Source: JAFGJQ01 sp964495075
GTDB taxonomy: Bacteria; Planctomycetota; Phycisphaerae; UBA1845
Assembly: GCA_964495075.1 (NCBI GenBank)
Contig: CAZBUJ010000004.1
Span: 62,001-126,000 of the forward strand
Direction of reading: 5' to 3'
DNA length: 64,000 bases
The notes beneath the pieces were generated by a model. That model did no database searches, was not told the DNA's origin, and worked only from the letters and a program-made list of their open reading frames with translations. Position 1 is the stretch's first letter; each line of letters begins with the position of its first letter. The translations under genes and the position numbers were made by a program. Positions 1 to 8,874 of this stretch are shown piece after piece.

Positions 1-1730
1 ACGCGTTTCAGGCCGAGGTGCGAAGCCTGGCGGACCTGCCGCTGCACGGAACGCTCCAGTTCGCGCTGCACAACATGAACGGAGTCGTGGCCGAGACGGA
101 AGTCCCTCTTGAGATCCCGGCCGGTGGGCGCCGCGTCATTTGGCAGCACCCGATTCAATCCGACGCGACGATGATCGAGGGGCGCGTGCGATTTTACAGT
201 AAGTCGGTCGTCAGCCCGACGGCCTCCGCGACCCTCGCCACGCTGCCCGAACCGATCGGGGATTGCACGCTGGACCCGGACAGCCGGATGGGCGTCGGCA
301 TGTACCTTTATCGATTCCACAAGCACCCGCAGGCCGGGCCGTGGATGGAACGCATGTGTGACATCGCGGCGCGGGCTGGCGTTAAGTGGACCCGCGAAGA
401 GTTCCACTGGAATTGGATCGAACCGAAACGCGATGAGTATGATTTCGCTTTTTTCGATCAGCTCGTCGAAACCGCCACGAAGCACGGCATCAGTGTCTAC
501 GCACTCTGCTGCTACTGGACAAACTGGACCAAACCGTGCACCGACGAAGGGATCGAAGATTACTGCCGCTACCTCGAGACGCTTGTTCGCCGCTACGGCG
601 ATCGCATCAAGCACTGGGAGATCTGGAACGAGCCCAATGTGTTCTTCTGGTCCTGCCCGCGCGAGATGTACGCCGAACTTCTTACTCGCGCGTACGAAAC
701 GATCAAGCGTGTCGACCCGGACGCCCAGGTGCTGGGCTGCTCGACGGCGGGGATCGACACCGGCTTCATCAAGCTCGTGATGGACCACGGGGGTCCGTTC
801 GATGCCCTCACCGTCCACCCGTATCGTGGGGTGCTCGACCCATACGCCTTCATCCGGGAACTGCGCGAGACGCGCGAGATAGCAGGCGGCCGCGACGTCT
901 GGATCACCGAGATGGGTTGGCCCTCCCACGTCGGCGGCCTGAGCGAGCGGGCCCAGGCGAACCACGTGGCCCGCACGTACGCTTCCGCGCTGGCATCCGG
1001 GGCCGCCCGCAGCGTCGCCTGGTACGATTTCCGGGAGGACGGCACCGACCCCTACTACAACGAACACCACTTCGGCTTGATCCGGAACGATCTGACGCCG
1101 AAGATCGGGTACCGTACGCTCGCGGCCGTCGGCCGGCTCATCGGCACCGCTGCCCACGAGGCCGACCTCGACCCGGAACCGGCGGCGAGCCGAACGGCCG
1201 GGAGCGAAGGCATTGTCGCGTTTCGCTTTCGCGAGGGCGATCGGCGCAGCGTCGTGCTCTGGGCGCCGGATCGTGCCCGGATGGCGACGCTGGATACGAA
1301 AGGCGTGGAGGTGCGGATCCTCAATGCAATCGGCGAGCCCGCCCGCGCGGCCCGGGATCGCGGTCGCTATACGGTGGTGCTCGAGCGCAACATGCCGATC
1401 TACGTCATTGCGGACGAGCCGTTCGAGTTGCAGTGCCGCGAATTCCCGGTGGCGATCAACCCGGACCGCACGAAGGTGCACCCCGGCGAGCGCGTAGAGT
1501 GGGGCGAACCGGTGTTGGATGCGATGACGCAGGCGCCCCGCGTTCGGTCCATCCCGCCGGGCTGGCGGCTGGCGGACAGCGCCCTGCAATCGCCGTTGAG
1601 CGACTTGGTGGTGCCCGATGACGCCGCGCCAGGCCGGTACACGGTGACCTTCACGGTGCAGACGCTCGGGGGGCCGGAATTCCTCCTGCCCGTCGAGATC
1701 GAGGTCGTGCCGGACCTGATTCGCGGCTGA
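1..1730 (+). CDS. Clan GH-A glycoside hydrolase, 5'-truncated by the window edge
   Basis: The reading frame is open to the first complete codon at position 3, so the true start lies outside the window; the GTG at 18 is not a convincing start. The first ~90 residues form a beta-rich segment. A (beta/alpha)8-type region follows, with WEIWNEPN, whose Glu (630-632) is the expected acid/base, and ITEMGWPS, whose Glu (909-911) is the expected nucleophile. This pair is the hallmark of clan GH-A (GH5/GH39-like endo-glycosidases and xylosidases). The last ~180 residues look like beta-sandwich accessory domains. Probably an exported polysaccharide hydrolase, but the signal peptide cannot be seen. The substrate cannot be assigned from the sequence; GH39 and GH5-like subfamilies are both possible. 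Confidence 0.8.
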   Translation, partial: AFQAEVRSLADLPLHGTLQFALHNMNGVVAETEVPLEIPAGGRRVIWQHPIQSDATMIEGRVRFYSKSVVSPTASATLATLPEPIGDCTLDPDSRMGVGMYLYRFHKHPQAGPWMERMCDIAARAGVKWTREEFHWNWIEPKRDEYDFAFFDQLVETATKHGISVYALCCYWTNWTKPCTDEGIEDYCRYLETLVRRYGDRIKHWEIWNEPNVFFWSCPREMYAELLTRAYETIKRVDPDAQVLGCSTAGIDTGFIKLVMDHGGPFDALTVHPYRGVLDPYAFIRELRETREIAGGRDVWITEMGWPSHVGGLSERAQANHVARTYASALASGAARSVAWYDFREDGTDPYYNEHHFGLIRNDLTPKIGYRTLAAVGRLIGTAAHEADLDPEPAASRTAGSEGIVAFRFREGDRRSVVLWAPDRARMATLDTKGVEVRILNAIGEPARAARDRGRYTVVLERNMPIYVIADEPFELQCREFPVAINPDRTKVHPGERVEWGEPVLDAMTQAPRVRSIPPGWRLADSALQSPLSDLVVPDDAAPGRYTVTFTVQTLGGPEFLLPVEIEVVPDLIRG

Positions 1731-1780
1731 CGACGATGTGATATTCTCCTTTCCCGTGCGGCGATGAGGATCGGTTTCTC

Positions 1781-2593
1781 ATGAACGCGCCGGTCACGAC
1801 CCAAGACATCATCAACGGCCTGGTGCATATCGGCGCGGAGGGCAAGCGGCTCGTTGTGCATTCGTCGCTGTCATCATTGGGTCGCGTGCGGGGCGGGGCG
1901 GATGCGATCGTCGACGCGCTGCTCGCCGTGGCGGAAACCGTCATCGTTCCGACTTTCACCTTCAGCCCGGCCGCGATCCCGCCGGCCGGCGATCGCCCCG
2001 TGCGGAACGGCGCCGACTACGAGGCGGATCGGCTGGGTGACGCGAACCCCACGCCGTTCACGCCCGACCTGCCGGCCGCCAAATCGATGGGCATGGTCCC
2101 GGAGACTTTGCGGCGGCGGCGCGGCGCGGTGCGAAGCCTGCACCCCCTCAGTTCGTTCGCCGCGATCGGCGCGGACGCCGGTCGGTACGTCGACGGACAC
2201 GCCTTCGATGATCCCATGCTCCCGTTGCGCCGCCTGCACGAGAACGGCGGGTATGTGCTCATGCTCGGCACGGCGTTGACCTCGTGCACCGCCATCCATC
2301 TCGGCGAGTGCTACGCCGGCCGCCGGCCGTTCATCCGCTGGGCCAAACTCGCGGACGGCCGCGTTTGCCGGGCGTGGGTCGGGGGGTGCAGCGACGGGTT
2401 CGGCAAGCTGGAGCCATGGCTTGAACCGGTCGGTCATGCAACCGTCGGGCAGGCTTGCCTGCGTATGTTCTCCATGGCCACGGTGACGGAGACAACGGTC
2501 CGCCGCCTCACTGCCGACCCGCACGCACTGGTCTGCCATGCATGGTGCCGACGCTGTTTGGACGCCGCCGCAGGAGGGCCGGAGGCGGCATAG
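1781..2593 (+). CDS. Aminoglycoside N(3)-acetyltransferase (AAC(3)) family protein
   Basis: 270 residues, the usual size for the AAC(3)/antibiotic_NAT family, which uses acetyl-CoA to acetylate an amine. Visible family signatures are the N-terminal VVHSSLSSLGRV block, PTFTF, a central SLHPLSSFAAIG block (SxHP is the conserved cofactor/active-site region) and LMLGTALTSCTAIHLGE. The ATG at 1781 follows a GAGGATC stretch 51 bases after the preceding gene, so the two may be co-transcribed. Chromosomal members in environmental bacteria are often not resistance enzymes; an amino-sugar or other amine substrate fits the neighbourhood equally well. The stop codon runs straight into a palindromic intergenic repeat. 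Confidence 0.8.
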   Translation: MNAPVTTQDIINGLVHIGAEGKRLVVHSSLSSLGRVRGGADAIVDALLAVAETVIVPTFTFSPAAIPPAGDRPVRNGADYEADRLGDANPTPFTPDLPAAKSMGMVPETLRRRRGAVRSLHPLSSFAAIGADAGRYVDGHAFDDPMLPLRRLHENGGYVLMLGTALTSCTAIHLGECYAGRRPFIRWAKLADGRVCRAWVGGCSDGFGKLEPWLEPVGHATVGQACLRMFSMATVTETTVRRLTADPHALVCHAWCRRCLDAAAGGPEAA

Positions 2594-2745
2594 GATTACA
2601 AATGACCAATTGCCAGATACGGATGAGGCATCGCGTATCACGGTGGCCGGCACGGAATCACCATAACTGGCAGAGCGTCACGACCACCCGACGAACCGGC
2701 GGATACGGTGCCCGACGCGTAGTCGGCAATCGGTGATTTGTAATT
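2594..2745. repeat. Palindromic intergenic repeat, copy 1
   Basis: The element begins at the base after the stop codon of the AAC(3)-like gene. Its outer arms, 2594-2614 and 2725-2745, are inverted repeats matching at 18 of 21 positions. The left arm continues into a small hairpin at 2616-2639 (GATACG/CGTATC outer stem, GATG/CATC inner stem), and a related GATACG-containing segment precedes the right arm. The left arm resembles the left arms at 39511 and 57353, so this is a dispersed family. There is no open reading frame and no transposase, so it looks like a non-autonomous MITE- or REP-like element. Confidence 0.65.
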
Positions 2746-2818
2746 CGCAGCCGCTTTTTGTATCTACTGTCACGCGGGCCGACGAACGAGCCAAGGACAG
2801 CACCACTGCGGGGATCGA

Positions 2819-3901
2819 ATGATGGAACTCACTCGACGTGATTTCATGACCGGTGTGTTGGCCGCGGGGGCCGCCGCGGCGCTGCCGGGGCCGGCCGATG
2901 CCGCGGCCTTTCCGGGATCGAAGCGACCGGACGCGGTTGACGCGGTTGGCAGCCGGGCTTTCAGTTTCGTGCATCTTACGGACATGCACGTGACACCGAA
3001 GCGGTGGGGCGACAAAGGCTATCGCGCCTGCATCGAGTCCGTGGTGGACATGAAGCCGAAGCCGGCCTTCGCCCTGATGGGCGGTGATCTGGCCTTCGAC
3101 GGGCTCTACACACCGAAACCGGATTTCAAAGAGCAGATCCGCCTCTACAAGGAGATCAGCAACGGGTTGGGCATGCCGTACTACAACTGCATGGGCAACC
3201 ACGACGTCCTCGGCTGGTCCGCCCGCCGCAAGGTCGCGGTCGACGACCCCGACCTCGGCAAAAAGTGCATCATGGACCGGCTGGAATGGGAGAAGAGCTA
3301 CTACAGCTTCGACCATGGCGGCTGGCACTTCGCCGTGCTCGACTGTATCGAGCCCGTCCAGACTCCGAACGGGCCGTCCTACCGGCCGCGGATCGGACCG
3401 GAACAACTCGAATGGCTGGCCTACGACCTCGGGGCGGCCGGCGATCGGCCCAAGGTGGCCATCACCCACATCGCCGCCTTCTGCGCCATGGGCCAGATCA
3501 ACGGCGATCCGAACCGCAAGGCGCTCGACGGCAGCATGGTGCTGGTCGACACGAGGGAACTTCGCACGATTCTCGAGCGGCACCGGGTCAAGGCCCTGCT
3601 CCAGGGACACAGTCACCAGATCGAGGAGTACCGGTTCAACGGGGTCTGGTACCTGACCAGCGCGGCGGTCAGCGGGGCCTGGTGGTCCGGCGCCTGGCTC
3701 GGCTGCGGGCCGGGCTATACGGTTTTCCGGTGCGAGGGCGACGAACTGACCTGGCGCCACCGGACGTTCCGCTGGGAGACGCATCTGGAGCCCGAGGACG
3801 AGCTGGAACGCAAGAAAACGGCCGAACACCGCGCCTTCCTCGAAGAGCAGCAGCGCCTGCTCCAACGCGACCGCGCCGGCCGCGGCAAGCAGCACCAGTA
3901 G
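2819..3901 (+). CDS. Tat-exported calcineurin-like metallophosphoesterase
   Basis: 360 residues. The N-terminus TRRDFMTG followed by an Ala-rich hydrophobic segment is a twin-arginine signal. The dinuclear-metal phosphoesterase motifs appear in order: DMH (about residue 55), GGD (about 88), GNHD (about 126), an ITH segment (about 220) and GHSH (about 268). Such exported enzymes cleave phosphomono- or diesters in the periplasm; the substrate cannot be read. Two ATGs lie in tandem at 2819 and 2822 with a weak GGGGA upstream, so the start could be either. The C-terminal ~35 residues are charged and helical. It converges on nagB, with a terminator between them. Confidence 0.85.
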   Translation: MMELTRRDFMTGVLAAGAAAALPGPADAAAFPGSKRPDAVDAVGSRAFSFVHLTDMHVTPKRWGDKGYRACIESVVDMKPKPAFALMGGDLAFDGLYTPKPDFKEQIRLYKEISNGLGMPYYNCMGNHDVLGWSARRKVAVDDPDLGKKCIMDRLEWEKSYYSFDHGGWHFAVLDCIEPVQTPNGPSYRPRIGPEQLEWLAYDLGAAGDRPKVAITHIAAFCAMGQINGDPNRKALDGSMVLVDTRELRTILERHRVKALLQGHSHQIEEYRFNGVWYLTSAAVSGAWWSGAWLGCGPGYTVFRCEGDELTWRHRTFRWETHLEPEDELERKKTAEHRAFLEEQQRLLQRDRAGRGKQHQ

Positions 3902-3902
3902 C

Positions 3903-3941
3903 AAAAAGGCCGACGCGGCCCGAGAACCAGCCGCGCCGGCC
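3903..3941 (-). terminator. Rho-independent terminator of nagB
   Basis: Read on the minus strand, an 11-base stem (arms 3931-3941 and 3908-3918, one mismatch) with a 12-base loop is followed by five T residues (3903-3907). It lies 50 bases past the nagB stop codon and directly behind the convergent phosphoesterase gene, so it may act in both directions, although only the minus strand has the T run. Confidence 0.8.
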
Positions 3942-3959
3942 GTATCTGCCCATCGCACT

Positions 3960-3990
3960 TCCTCTTTCGCCAGTCGCTACTCGCTGTTCC
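3960..3990. repeat. TTCGCCAGTCGCTACTCGCT-type repeat abutting nagB stop
   Basis: A short irregular tandem of TCGCYA/TCGCT units ends one base before the nagB stop codon on the opposite strand. Almost the same string occurs at 57508-57535, and related strings at 39641-39663 and 41403-41428. All are at or inside gene 3' ends. See the repeat findings. Confidence 0.5.
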
Positions 3991-4791
3991 TCACGTCACC
4001 TTGCCGATCATCCGCGGGATCAGACGCTTCTTCTCTTCGTACACCCAGCGATAGTAGTCGGCCCGCCTGAGCTTGGAGCCGGCCTCCGCATCGAGCAGGA
4101 CGGTCACCTCCTGGTGCATCTGCAGAACGCTCGCCGACACCTGGGCCGTGATCGGGCCCTCCAGGGCTTCCGCCACGATCTCCGCCTTCTTGGCCCCGTT
4201 GGCCAACAGCAGGATTTCCTTGGCCTCCATGATCGTGCCCACGCCCATGGTGATGGCGAACCGCGGCACTGCCTCCATGTCCTTGAAGAACCGCGCGTTG
4301 TCCTCGATGGTCTGACGCGTGAGCGTTTTCAGCCGCGTTCGTGAGCCCAGCGACGAGCCCGGCTCGTTGAACGCGATGTGGCCGTCGCCGCCGATCCCCA
4401 GCACTTGCAGGTCAATACCACCGGCGCGAACGATCTCGCTCTCGTACCACGCGCAGAACTCCTCCACATCCTCCGCGTGCCCGTACGGCACGTGGATGTT
4501 CCTGGCGTCCACGTTGATGTGGTTGAAGAGATTGTGGTCCATGAAGTAGCGGTAGCTCTGGTCGTGCGAAGGAGACAGGTCGAGGTACTCGTCCAGGTTG
4601 AACGTGATGACCTTGGAGAAGTCGAGGCCTTCTTCCTTGTGCCGCCGGACCAGTTCCTGGTACGTCCCGACGGGCGTCGATCCCGTGGCCAGGCCCAACA
4701 CGCTGCTCGGCTTCTTCAGCAACTGCCGCTCGATGATGTCGGCGGCCAGCGTGCTCATCTCCTCGTACGATTCGGTAATGATGATTTCCAT
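3991..4791 (-). CDS. nagB: Glucosamine-6-phosphate deaminase
   Basis: 266 residues, exactly the usual NagB length. It converts glucosamine-6-phosphate to fructose-6-phosphate and ammonia in the cytoplasm, the last step of amino-sugar catabolism. Visible signatures are GLATGSTPVGTYQEL (phosphate loop), FNLDEYLDLSPSHDQSY (catalytic Asp region) and GIGGDGHIAFNEPGSS (sugar-binding/catalytic block). The ATG at 4791 is preceded by GGAGA about 10 bases upstream; the longer reading frame upstream has no family similarity. A good sigma70-type promoter lies at 4877-4905. The gene is divergent from a second, fused NagB homologue, which points to an amino-sugar utilisation locus. Confidence 0.96.
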   Translation of the reverse strand: MEIIITESYEEMSTLAADIIERQLLKKPSSVLGLATGSTPVGTYQELVRRHKEEGLDFSKVITFNLDEYLDLSPSHDQSYRYFMDHNLFNHINVDARNIHVPYGHAEDVEEFCAWYESEIVRAGGIDLQVLGIGGDGHIAFNEPGSSLGSRTRLKTLTRQTIEDNARFFKDMEAVPRFAITMGVGTIMEAKEILLLANGAKKAEIVAEALEGPITAQVSASVLQMHQEVTVLLDAEAGSKLRRADYYRWVYEEKKRLIPRMIGKVT

Positions 4792-5220
4792 GTCTGAGCT
4801 TCTCCGAGGGAAGGTAAGGACGGCGCCGCGCGTGAGTGACGGCTCGGCGCGTAACACATTCGCCAATGACGGACCGATCATACGGGCCCGGTCGAACCGG
4901 GGCAAGACGTGCCGTTGGCGCGTCATCCGCCACTTCAATTCCTTCAGGCGGAAGTGCGCGGCCGCCCCGTCGTGCCGGTGGTCGGAGACGGCGCCGGCGT
5001 CATGGCCAACAACGACTTGAACAAGCAGCCACGTCCCACAACAATGAGGCCCGTCATGGGGAACGGTCCTCGGGGCGTTCGATCCCGGCCGCTGGAATCG
5101 CCGTCGGAGCCGGGTGCCGCGCCCAGGCCAGGCGAAGCGGGGTGCGGCCATGCCTCGCCGGATCGACTACGGACGAAGGGCCGTGCCCGATACGGATGGC
5201 CAGGCAGGAGAACAGCGACG
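4792..5220. other. 429-base divergent intergenic region between two NagB homologues
   Basis: It holds the nagB promoter (4877-4905, minus strand) and a CACTTC/GAAGTG hairpin around 4930-4960. No plus-strand promoter for the fusion gene is obvious. GGAGA sits about 10 bases before the ATG at 5221. I see no operator palindrome that I could assign to a known regulator. Long open frames crossing it are GC-driven and have no recognisable sequence. Confidence 0.6.
4877..4905 (-). promoter_or_regulatory. Candidate sigma70-type promoter of nagB
   Basis: On the minus strand TTGCCC (4900-4905) and TATGAT (4877-4882) are separated by exactly 17 bases. The predicted transcript would start near 4870 and give a leader of about 80 bases before the nagB ATG at 4791. 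Confidence 0.55.
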
Positions 5221-7611
5221 ATGGCAAAGAACTCTCGGCCGAAGTGTGCGCCGGCCCAGGCTTCCGCGAAGGCCGCCCCCACCAGCCGCGTGGAAAAGGT
5301 CGCGCTCGAACGAAGCGGCTACGACTTCATCTATGGGCCCGAGGAGAAGATCCCGTCGATCGTGGTCGATAACTTCCCCGCCCTCGGTCAGTTGACCGCC
5401 ATCCGGTTCCTGGAATGGGTCCTCGAGAACCCGGAGGGCGTGGTCTCCCTGCCCACCGGCAAGACGCCCGAGTACTTCATCAAGTACACCCAGCACTATC
5501 TCAAGACGTGGGCTCGGAACGACACGAAGAAGAGGCTGGAGGCCATGGGCCTGTCCACCGGCCGGAAGCCGGACCTGTCCGGACTGCGGTTCGTGCAGAT
5601 CGACGAGTTCTATCCCATCGATTCCAAGCAGCACAACAGCTTCTTCTACTACGTTAACAAGTACTATCTCAAGGGTTTCGGGCTGGACCGGAACCGCGCG
5701 ATGCTCATCGATCCGCTCAAGATCGGATTGCCCAAGGGCGTGCGCATCACCGACGTGTTCCCCGATCTGACCGTCGACCTCACGCTCCGCATCCGGCGGG
5801 CGACCTCGCTGCTGGAGAAGCGGCAGCAGGAAGTTCTGGGGGCCGTGGACGAGTTCTGCACGGAGTACGAGTGGCACATCCGCGAGATGGGGGGGATCGG
5901 GTTCTTCCTCGGCGGGATCGGCCCGGACGGGCACATCGCGTTCAACGTCCGCGGCTCGGATCTCTTCTCCACCACGCGGCTGCTCGACCCCAACTATGAG
6001 ACGAAGGCTGCCGCCGCCACCGACCTCGGCGGCATGGAAGTCGCCCGAGACAAGAGCGTGATTACGATCGGGCTGGCCACCATCACCGACAAAAAGGACG
6101 CGGTGGCCATCATCATCGCGGCCGGCGAGGCCAAGGCGACGGTCGTGGCCCGCACCATCGAGAGCGACCTCAGCCTCACGTACCCCGGCTCGGTGCTCAG
6201 CGTGTTGCCGAACGCCCGCTTCTACCTGACGACGGGCGCCGCGTGCCGCCTCACCAACCGCCTGTTCGTCGACCTCCAACGCCGGGAAGCCGTCCCCGAT
6301 GAGAACGTCTATCGCACGGTGATGAACCTGTCGCTGAAGACGGGCAAGCCGATCCGCCACCTCAATAAGGAAGACTTCACCCAGGACCGGTTCGGGGCCG
6401 AAGTGCTGCGCAAGACCGATGCTACGCATGACGACCTGAAGCAGCGAACCGAGCAGCGGGTCCTGGACAACCTCCAGCGCGGCCACGCACCGGTCGAAAA
6501 CATGACCCTGCTGCACACCGCGCCGCATCACGACGACATCATCCTCGCTTACCTGCCCTACGTCACGAACGCCGTGCGGCGACGTAGCACGAGCCATTGC
6601 TTTGCCTATATGACGTCGGGCTTCAACGCGGTGACCAACAGCTATATGTACTCGGTGGTGTCCGATCTGCTGGAGCGGCTCCGCCGCGGCGAGTTCCGCA
6701 ACGTGCTCACGCCGGACTTCTTTGAAGCGGACAACGCCCTGGCCAGGCGGATCGACACCTCGCACTACTTCGAGGGCGTGGCCCGGCACCACACCGAGAT
6801 CATGCAGCACGCTACCGCCCAACGGTTGCTCCGGAACCTGATCGAACTGCTCGAAGACGATAACCTGGAGAACCTCCAGCAGCGGCTCACCGAGCTCGCG
6901 AACTACTTCCGCACCCAGTATCCAGGCAAGAAGGACATCGGGCTGGTGCAGCGGCTCAAGGGCCGGATGCGCGAATGGGAGTCCGACCTCAAGTGGGCCT
7001 ATTACGGGTTCACCGGCGAGACCGTCCGCCACCTGCGCCTGGGGTTCTACAAGGGCGACGTTTTCACCGAAACGCCGACCATCGATCGCGACGTCCGCCC
7101 CATCGCGGACCTCATCGAGGAAATCGCGCCGGATATCGTGACCGTGGCGTTCGATCCGGAAGGGAGCGGGCCGGACACGCATTACAAAGTGCTGCAGGCC
7201 GTCTCGCATGCCCTCCAACTGTACGAGCGGACCACCGGCCGCCACGACGTGCGGGTGCTCGGCTATCGCAACGTGTGGTTCAATTTCCACCCCGCCGAGG
7301 CCAACCTCTACGTCCCCACGTCGCTGACCCACATGAACGACATGGAGGCGTGCTTCGATACCTGCTTCGCCACGCAGCGGACGGCCTCGTTCCCCAGCTA
7401 TCAGTACGACGGGCCGTTCTCCATGCTGGCCCGCAAGATCCAGGCCAAGCAGTTCCAGCAGATCAAGACGTTCCTGGGCACCGATTTCTTCGTCAACCAC
7501 GCCGACCACGGTATGCGGGCGGCGTGCGGCATGGTCTACCTCCGCGAAATGGACCTGGCCGAGTTCTACACCAAGTCCGCCGAACTCAAGCATATGGCGG
7601 AGAACGTGTGA
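5221..7611 (+). CDS. NagB-LmbE fusion: glucosamine-6-phosphate deaminase-like plus PIG-L deacetylase domain
   Basis: 796 residues from the ATG at 5221, which has GGAGA about 10 bases upstream; the longer frame back to 4909 is low-complexity and unlikely to be translated. Residues ~45-350 are a NagB-type isomerase/deaminase domain with VSLPTGKTPEYF, QIDEFYPID and GGIGPDGHIAFN. After a helical linker, residues ~425-790 are an LmbE/PIG-L domain opening with the metal-binding block HTAPHHDDI. That family hydrolyses N-acetyl groups from GlcNAc-type substrates. The combination would give deacetylation and deamination in one chain. Similar fusions occur in Bacteroidetes as I recall. Cytoplasmic; no signal peptide. 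It is back to back with a stand-alone nagB, so the two are unlikely to be simply redundant. Confidence 0.85.
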   Translation: MAKNSRPKCAPAQASAKAAPTSRVEKVALERSGYDFIYGPEEKIPSIVVDNFPALGQLTAIRFLEWVLENPEGVVSLPTGKTPEYFIKYTQHYLKTWARNDTKKRLEAMGLSTGRKPDLSGLRFVQIDEFYPIDSKQHNSFFYYVNKYYLKGFGLDRNRAMLIDPLKIGLPKGVRITDVFPDLTVDLTLRIRRATSLLEKRQQEVLGAVDEFCTEYEWHIREMGGIGFFLGGIGPDGHIAFNVRGSDLFSTTRLLDPNYETKAAAATDLGGMEVARDKSVITIGLATITDKKDAVAIIIAAGEAKATVVARTIESDLSLTYPGSVLSVLPNARFYLTTGAACRLTNRLFVDLQRREAVPDENVYRTVMNLSLKTGKPIRHLNKEDFTQDRFGAEVLRKTDATHDDLKQRTEQRVLDNLQRGHAPVENMTLLHTAPHHDDIILAYLPYVTNAVRRRSTSHCFAYMTSGFNAVTNSYMYSVVSDLLERLRRGEFRNVLTPDFFEADNALARRIDTSHYFEGVARHHTEIMQHATAQRLLRNLIELLEDDNLENLQQRLTELANYFRTQYPGKKDIGLVQRLKGRMREWESDLKWAYYGFTGETVRHLRLGFYKGDVFTETPTIDRDVRPIADLIEEIAPDIVTVAFDPEGSGPDTHYKVLQAVSHALQLYERTTGRHDVRVLGYRNVWFNFHPAEANLYVPTSLTHMNDMEACFDTCFATQRTASFPSYQYDGPFSMLARKIQAKQFQQIKTFLGTDFFVNHADHGMRAACGMVYLREMDLAEFYTKSAELKHMAENV

Positions 7612-7806
7612 AGGGCGGCCCGGCGTTACGAAGTGCGAGCGGAGTGGCCAAGAGCGAATGGCGACGGTGTGCTTGACCCGACATTCCTGCCAGGCGGCGG
7701 CGCGAAGACGTCCAACCGGACATCGCGCCGCGCCTTGTTCGACGAGCGAGGTACACGATTGCGCGTCGCCGGCGGGCAGAGCACCCTGCCATTGCGCGTC
7801 GTTGCG

Positions 7807-8874
7807 CTATCGTAGTTCCGCGTTGAACTTTGCCAGCGTCTCCAGCATCGCCAGGTAGTGCAGGGGCGGCACGTAGTTCGGGATGGAGTTGCCCGATCCG
7901 CAGGCGTAGGCGCCGCCAGGGGCGGCGTGGGCCAGAACCGCCTTCGTGCGGGCGGCGATCGCTGAGTCCGGGCCCTGCGTCAACAGGTTCACGTCGATGC
8001 CGCCCAGCGCCGCGATGCGGTCACCGTACAGGTCCACGAATCGTTCCACCGGCAGGATCGCGTCCTCGAAACTGTGCTTCGCATCGACGCCAACCTCGTC
8101 AATCAAGTAGTCCATCTCGGAATACATGTTCCCGCAACTGTGCAGCAGAAACGGCTTGCCGTGCCGGTGGGCCAGTGCGGCCAAGCGGCCGTACCACGGA
8201 AAAACGTGTTCACGCAACAGGTCCGGGCTGACCAGGAGACCGGTGCGGCTGCCTAGATCGTCGCCCAGCCAAACCGCGCAGACGGATTCCATCTGGCAGT
8301 AGAGCTCGCAGACCTGATGGATCGCCCGGCCCACGCCGTCGAACACGGCGGCCATCAACTCCGGTGCGTCGTACACCGCGTACATGAACCGTTCGAGCCC
8401 CATGATGTCGGTGGTGAATTCGAGCACGCCGCCGGAAAACCCGATGATGGCCATCCCCTCGGGCAGCACGGCGGTGGCGGCCTCCAGCGGCCGCAGGTCG
8501 ATCTCGTCCTGACGCGGCCAATGGAATCCCTCGAGGTCGGTTTCCGACTGAACCACACCCTGGTGCTGGGCCTGCCATTCGCGCGTGCCATCGCCGGCCA
8601 CCGCGTGGACCCGGGGAATGTCGAACGGGATCGGAGCCGACACCTTGACCACGTCGTAGCCGACCCGGTGCAACACCCGAACCATCTGGTGCGTGACCGC
8701 CGCGATGGCCGACTCACCCACCGGCACAGGCTCGTCCGCCAGCGCGGCAATCACCTCCGGGGCGACGGCCAACTCGATCGGCGGCACCGCACCCCGGTTC
8801 CGACGCTGCACGGCGGCGAGAAAGCGGCGACAGTCCGGGCTCGGCTTGGGCATCGAATCGACTCGCGGGTGCAT
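7807..8874 (-). CDS. Uroporphyrinogen decarboxylase (URO-D)-like family protein
   Basis: 355 residues from the ATG at 8874, chosen because AGGAGG lies 8 bases upstream; the reading frame beyond it is Arg/Pro-rich noise. The protein has the URO-D fold pattern: an internal GFSGGVLEFTTDIMGLERFMYAVYDAPELM segment, GDDLGSRTGLLVSPDLLREHVFPW and, near the C-terminus, LLHSCGNMYSEMDYLIDEVGVDAKHSFED followed by ALGGIDVNLL. This HSCG pattern is typical of the MtaA/CmuA-type corrinoid methyltransferases and related catabolic proteins rather than true HemE. No haem genes are nearby. Planctomycetes carry many such paralogues of unknown substrate. Function beyond the family is not assignable. Confidence 0.8.
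   Translation of the reverse strand: MHPRVDSMPKPSPDCRRFLAAVQRRNRGAVPPIELAVAPEVIAALADEPVPVGESAIAAVTHQMVRVLHRVGYDVVKVSAPIPFDIPRVHAVAGDGTREWQAQHQGVVQSETDLEGFHWPRQDEIDLRPLEAATAVLPEGMAIIGFSGGVLEFTTDIMGLERFMYAVYDAPELMAAVFDGVGRAIHQVCELYCQMESVCAVWLGDDLGSRTGLLVSPDLLREHVFPWYGRLAALAHRHGKPFLLHSCGNMYSEMDYLIDEVGVDAKHSFEDAILPVERFVDLYGDRIAALGGIDVNLLTQGPDSAIAARTKAVLAHAAPGGAYACGSGNSIPNYVPPLHYLAMLETLAKFNAELR

Noticed and set aside
2594..2745. Insertion sequence or phage attachment site
   Set aside because: No transposase or integrase and no target-site duplication could be seen; the dispersed, palindromic, non-coding form suits a MITE/REP-like element better.
5167..7593. 808-codon minus-strand open frame opposite the NagB-LmbE gene
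   Set aside because: The plus strand encodes recognisable domains throughout; the antisense translation has no family motif and is an effect of high GC at third positions.
7612..7806. Possible further copy of the palindromic repeat (GCGAATGGCGACGG near 7659)
   Set aside because: One short similar string occurs, but there is no matching inverted arm, so membership cannot be supported.
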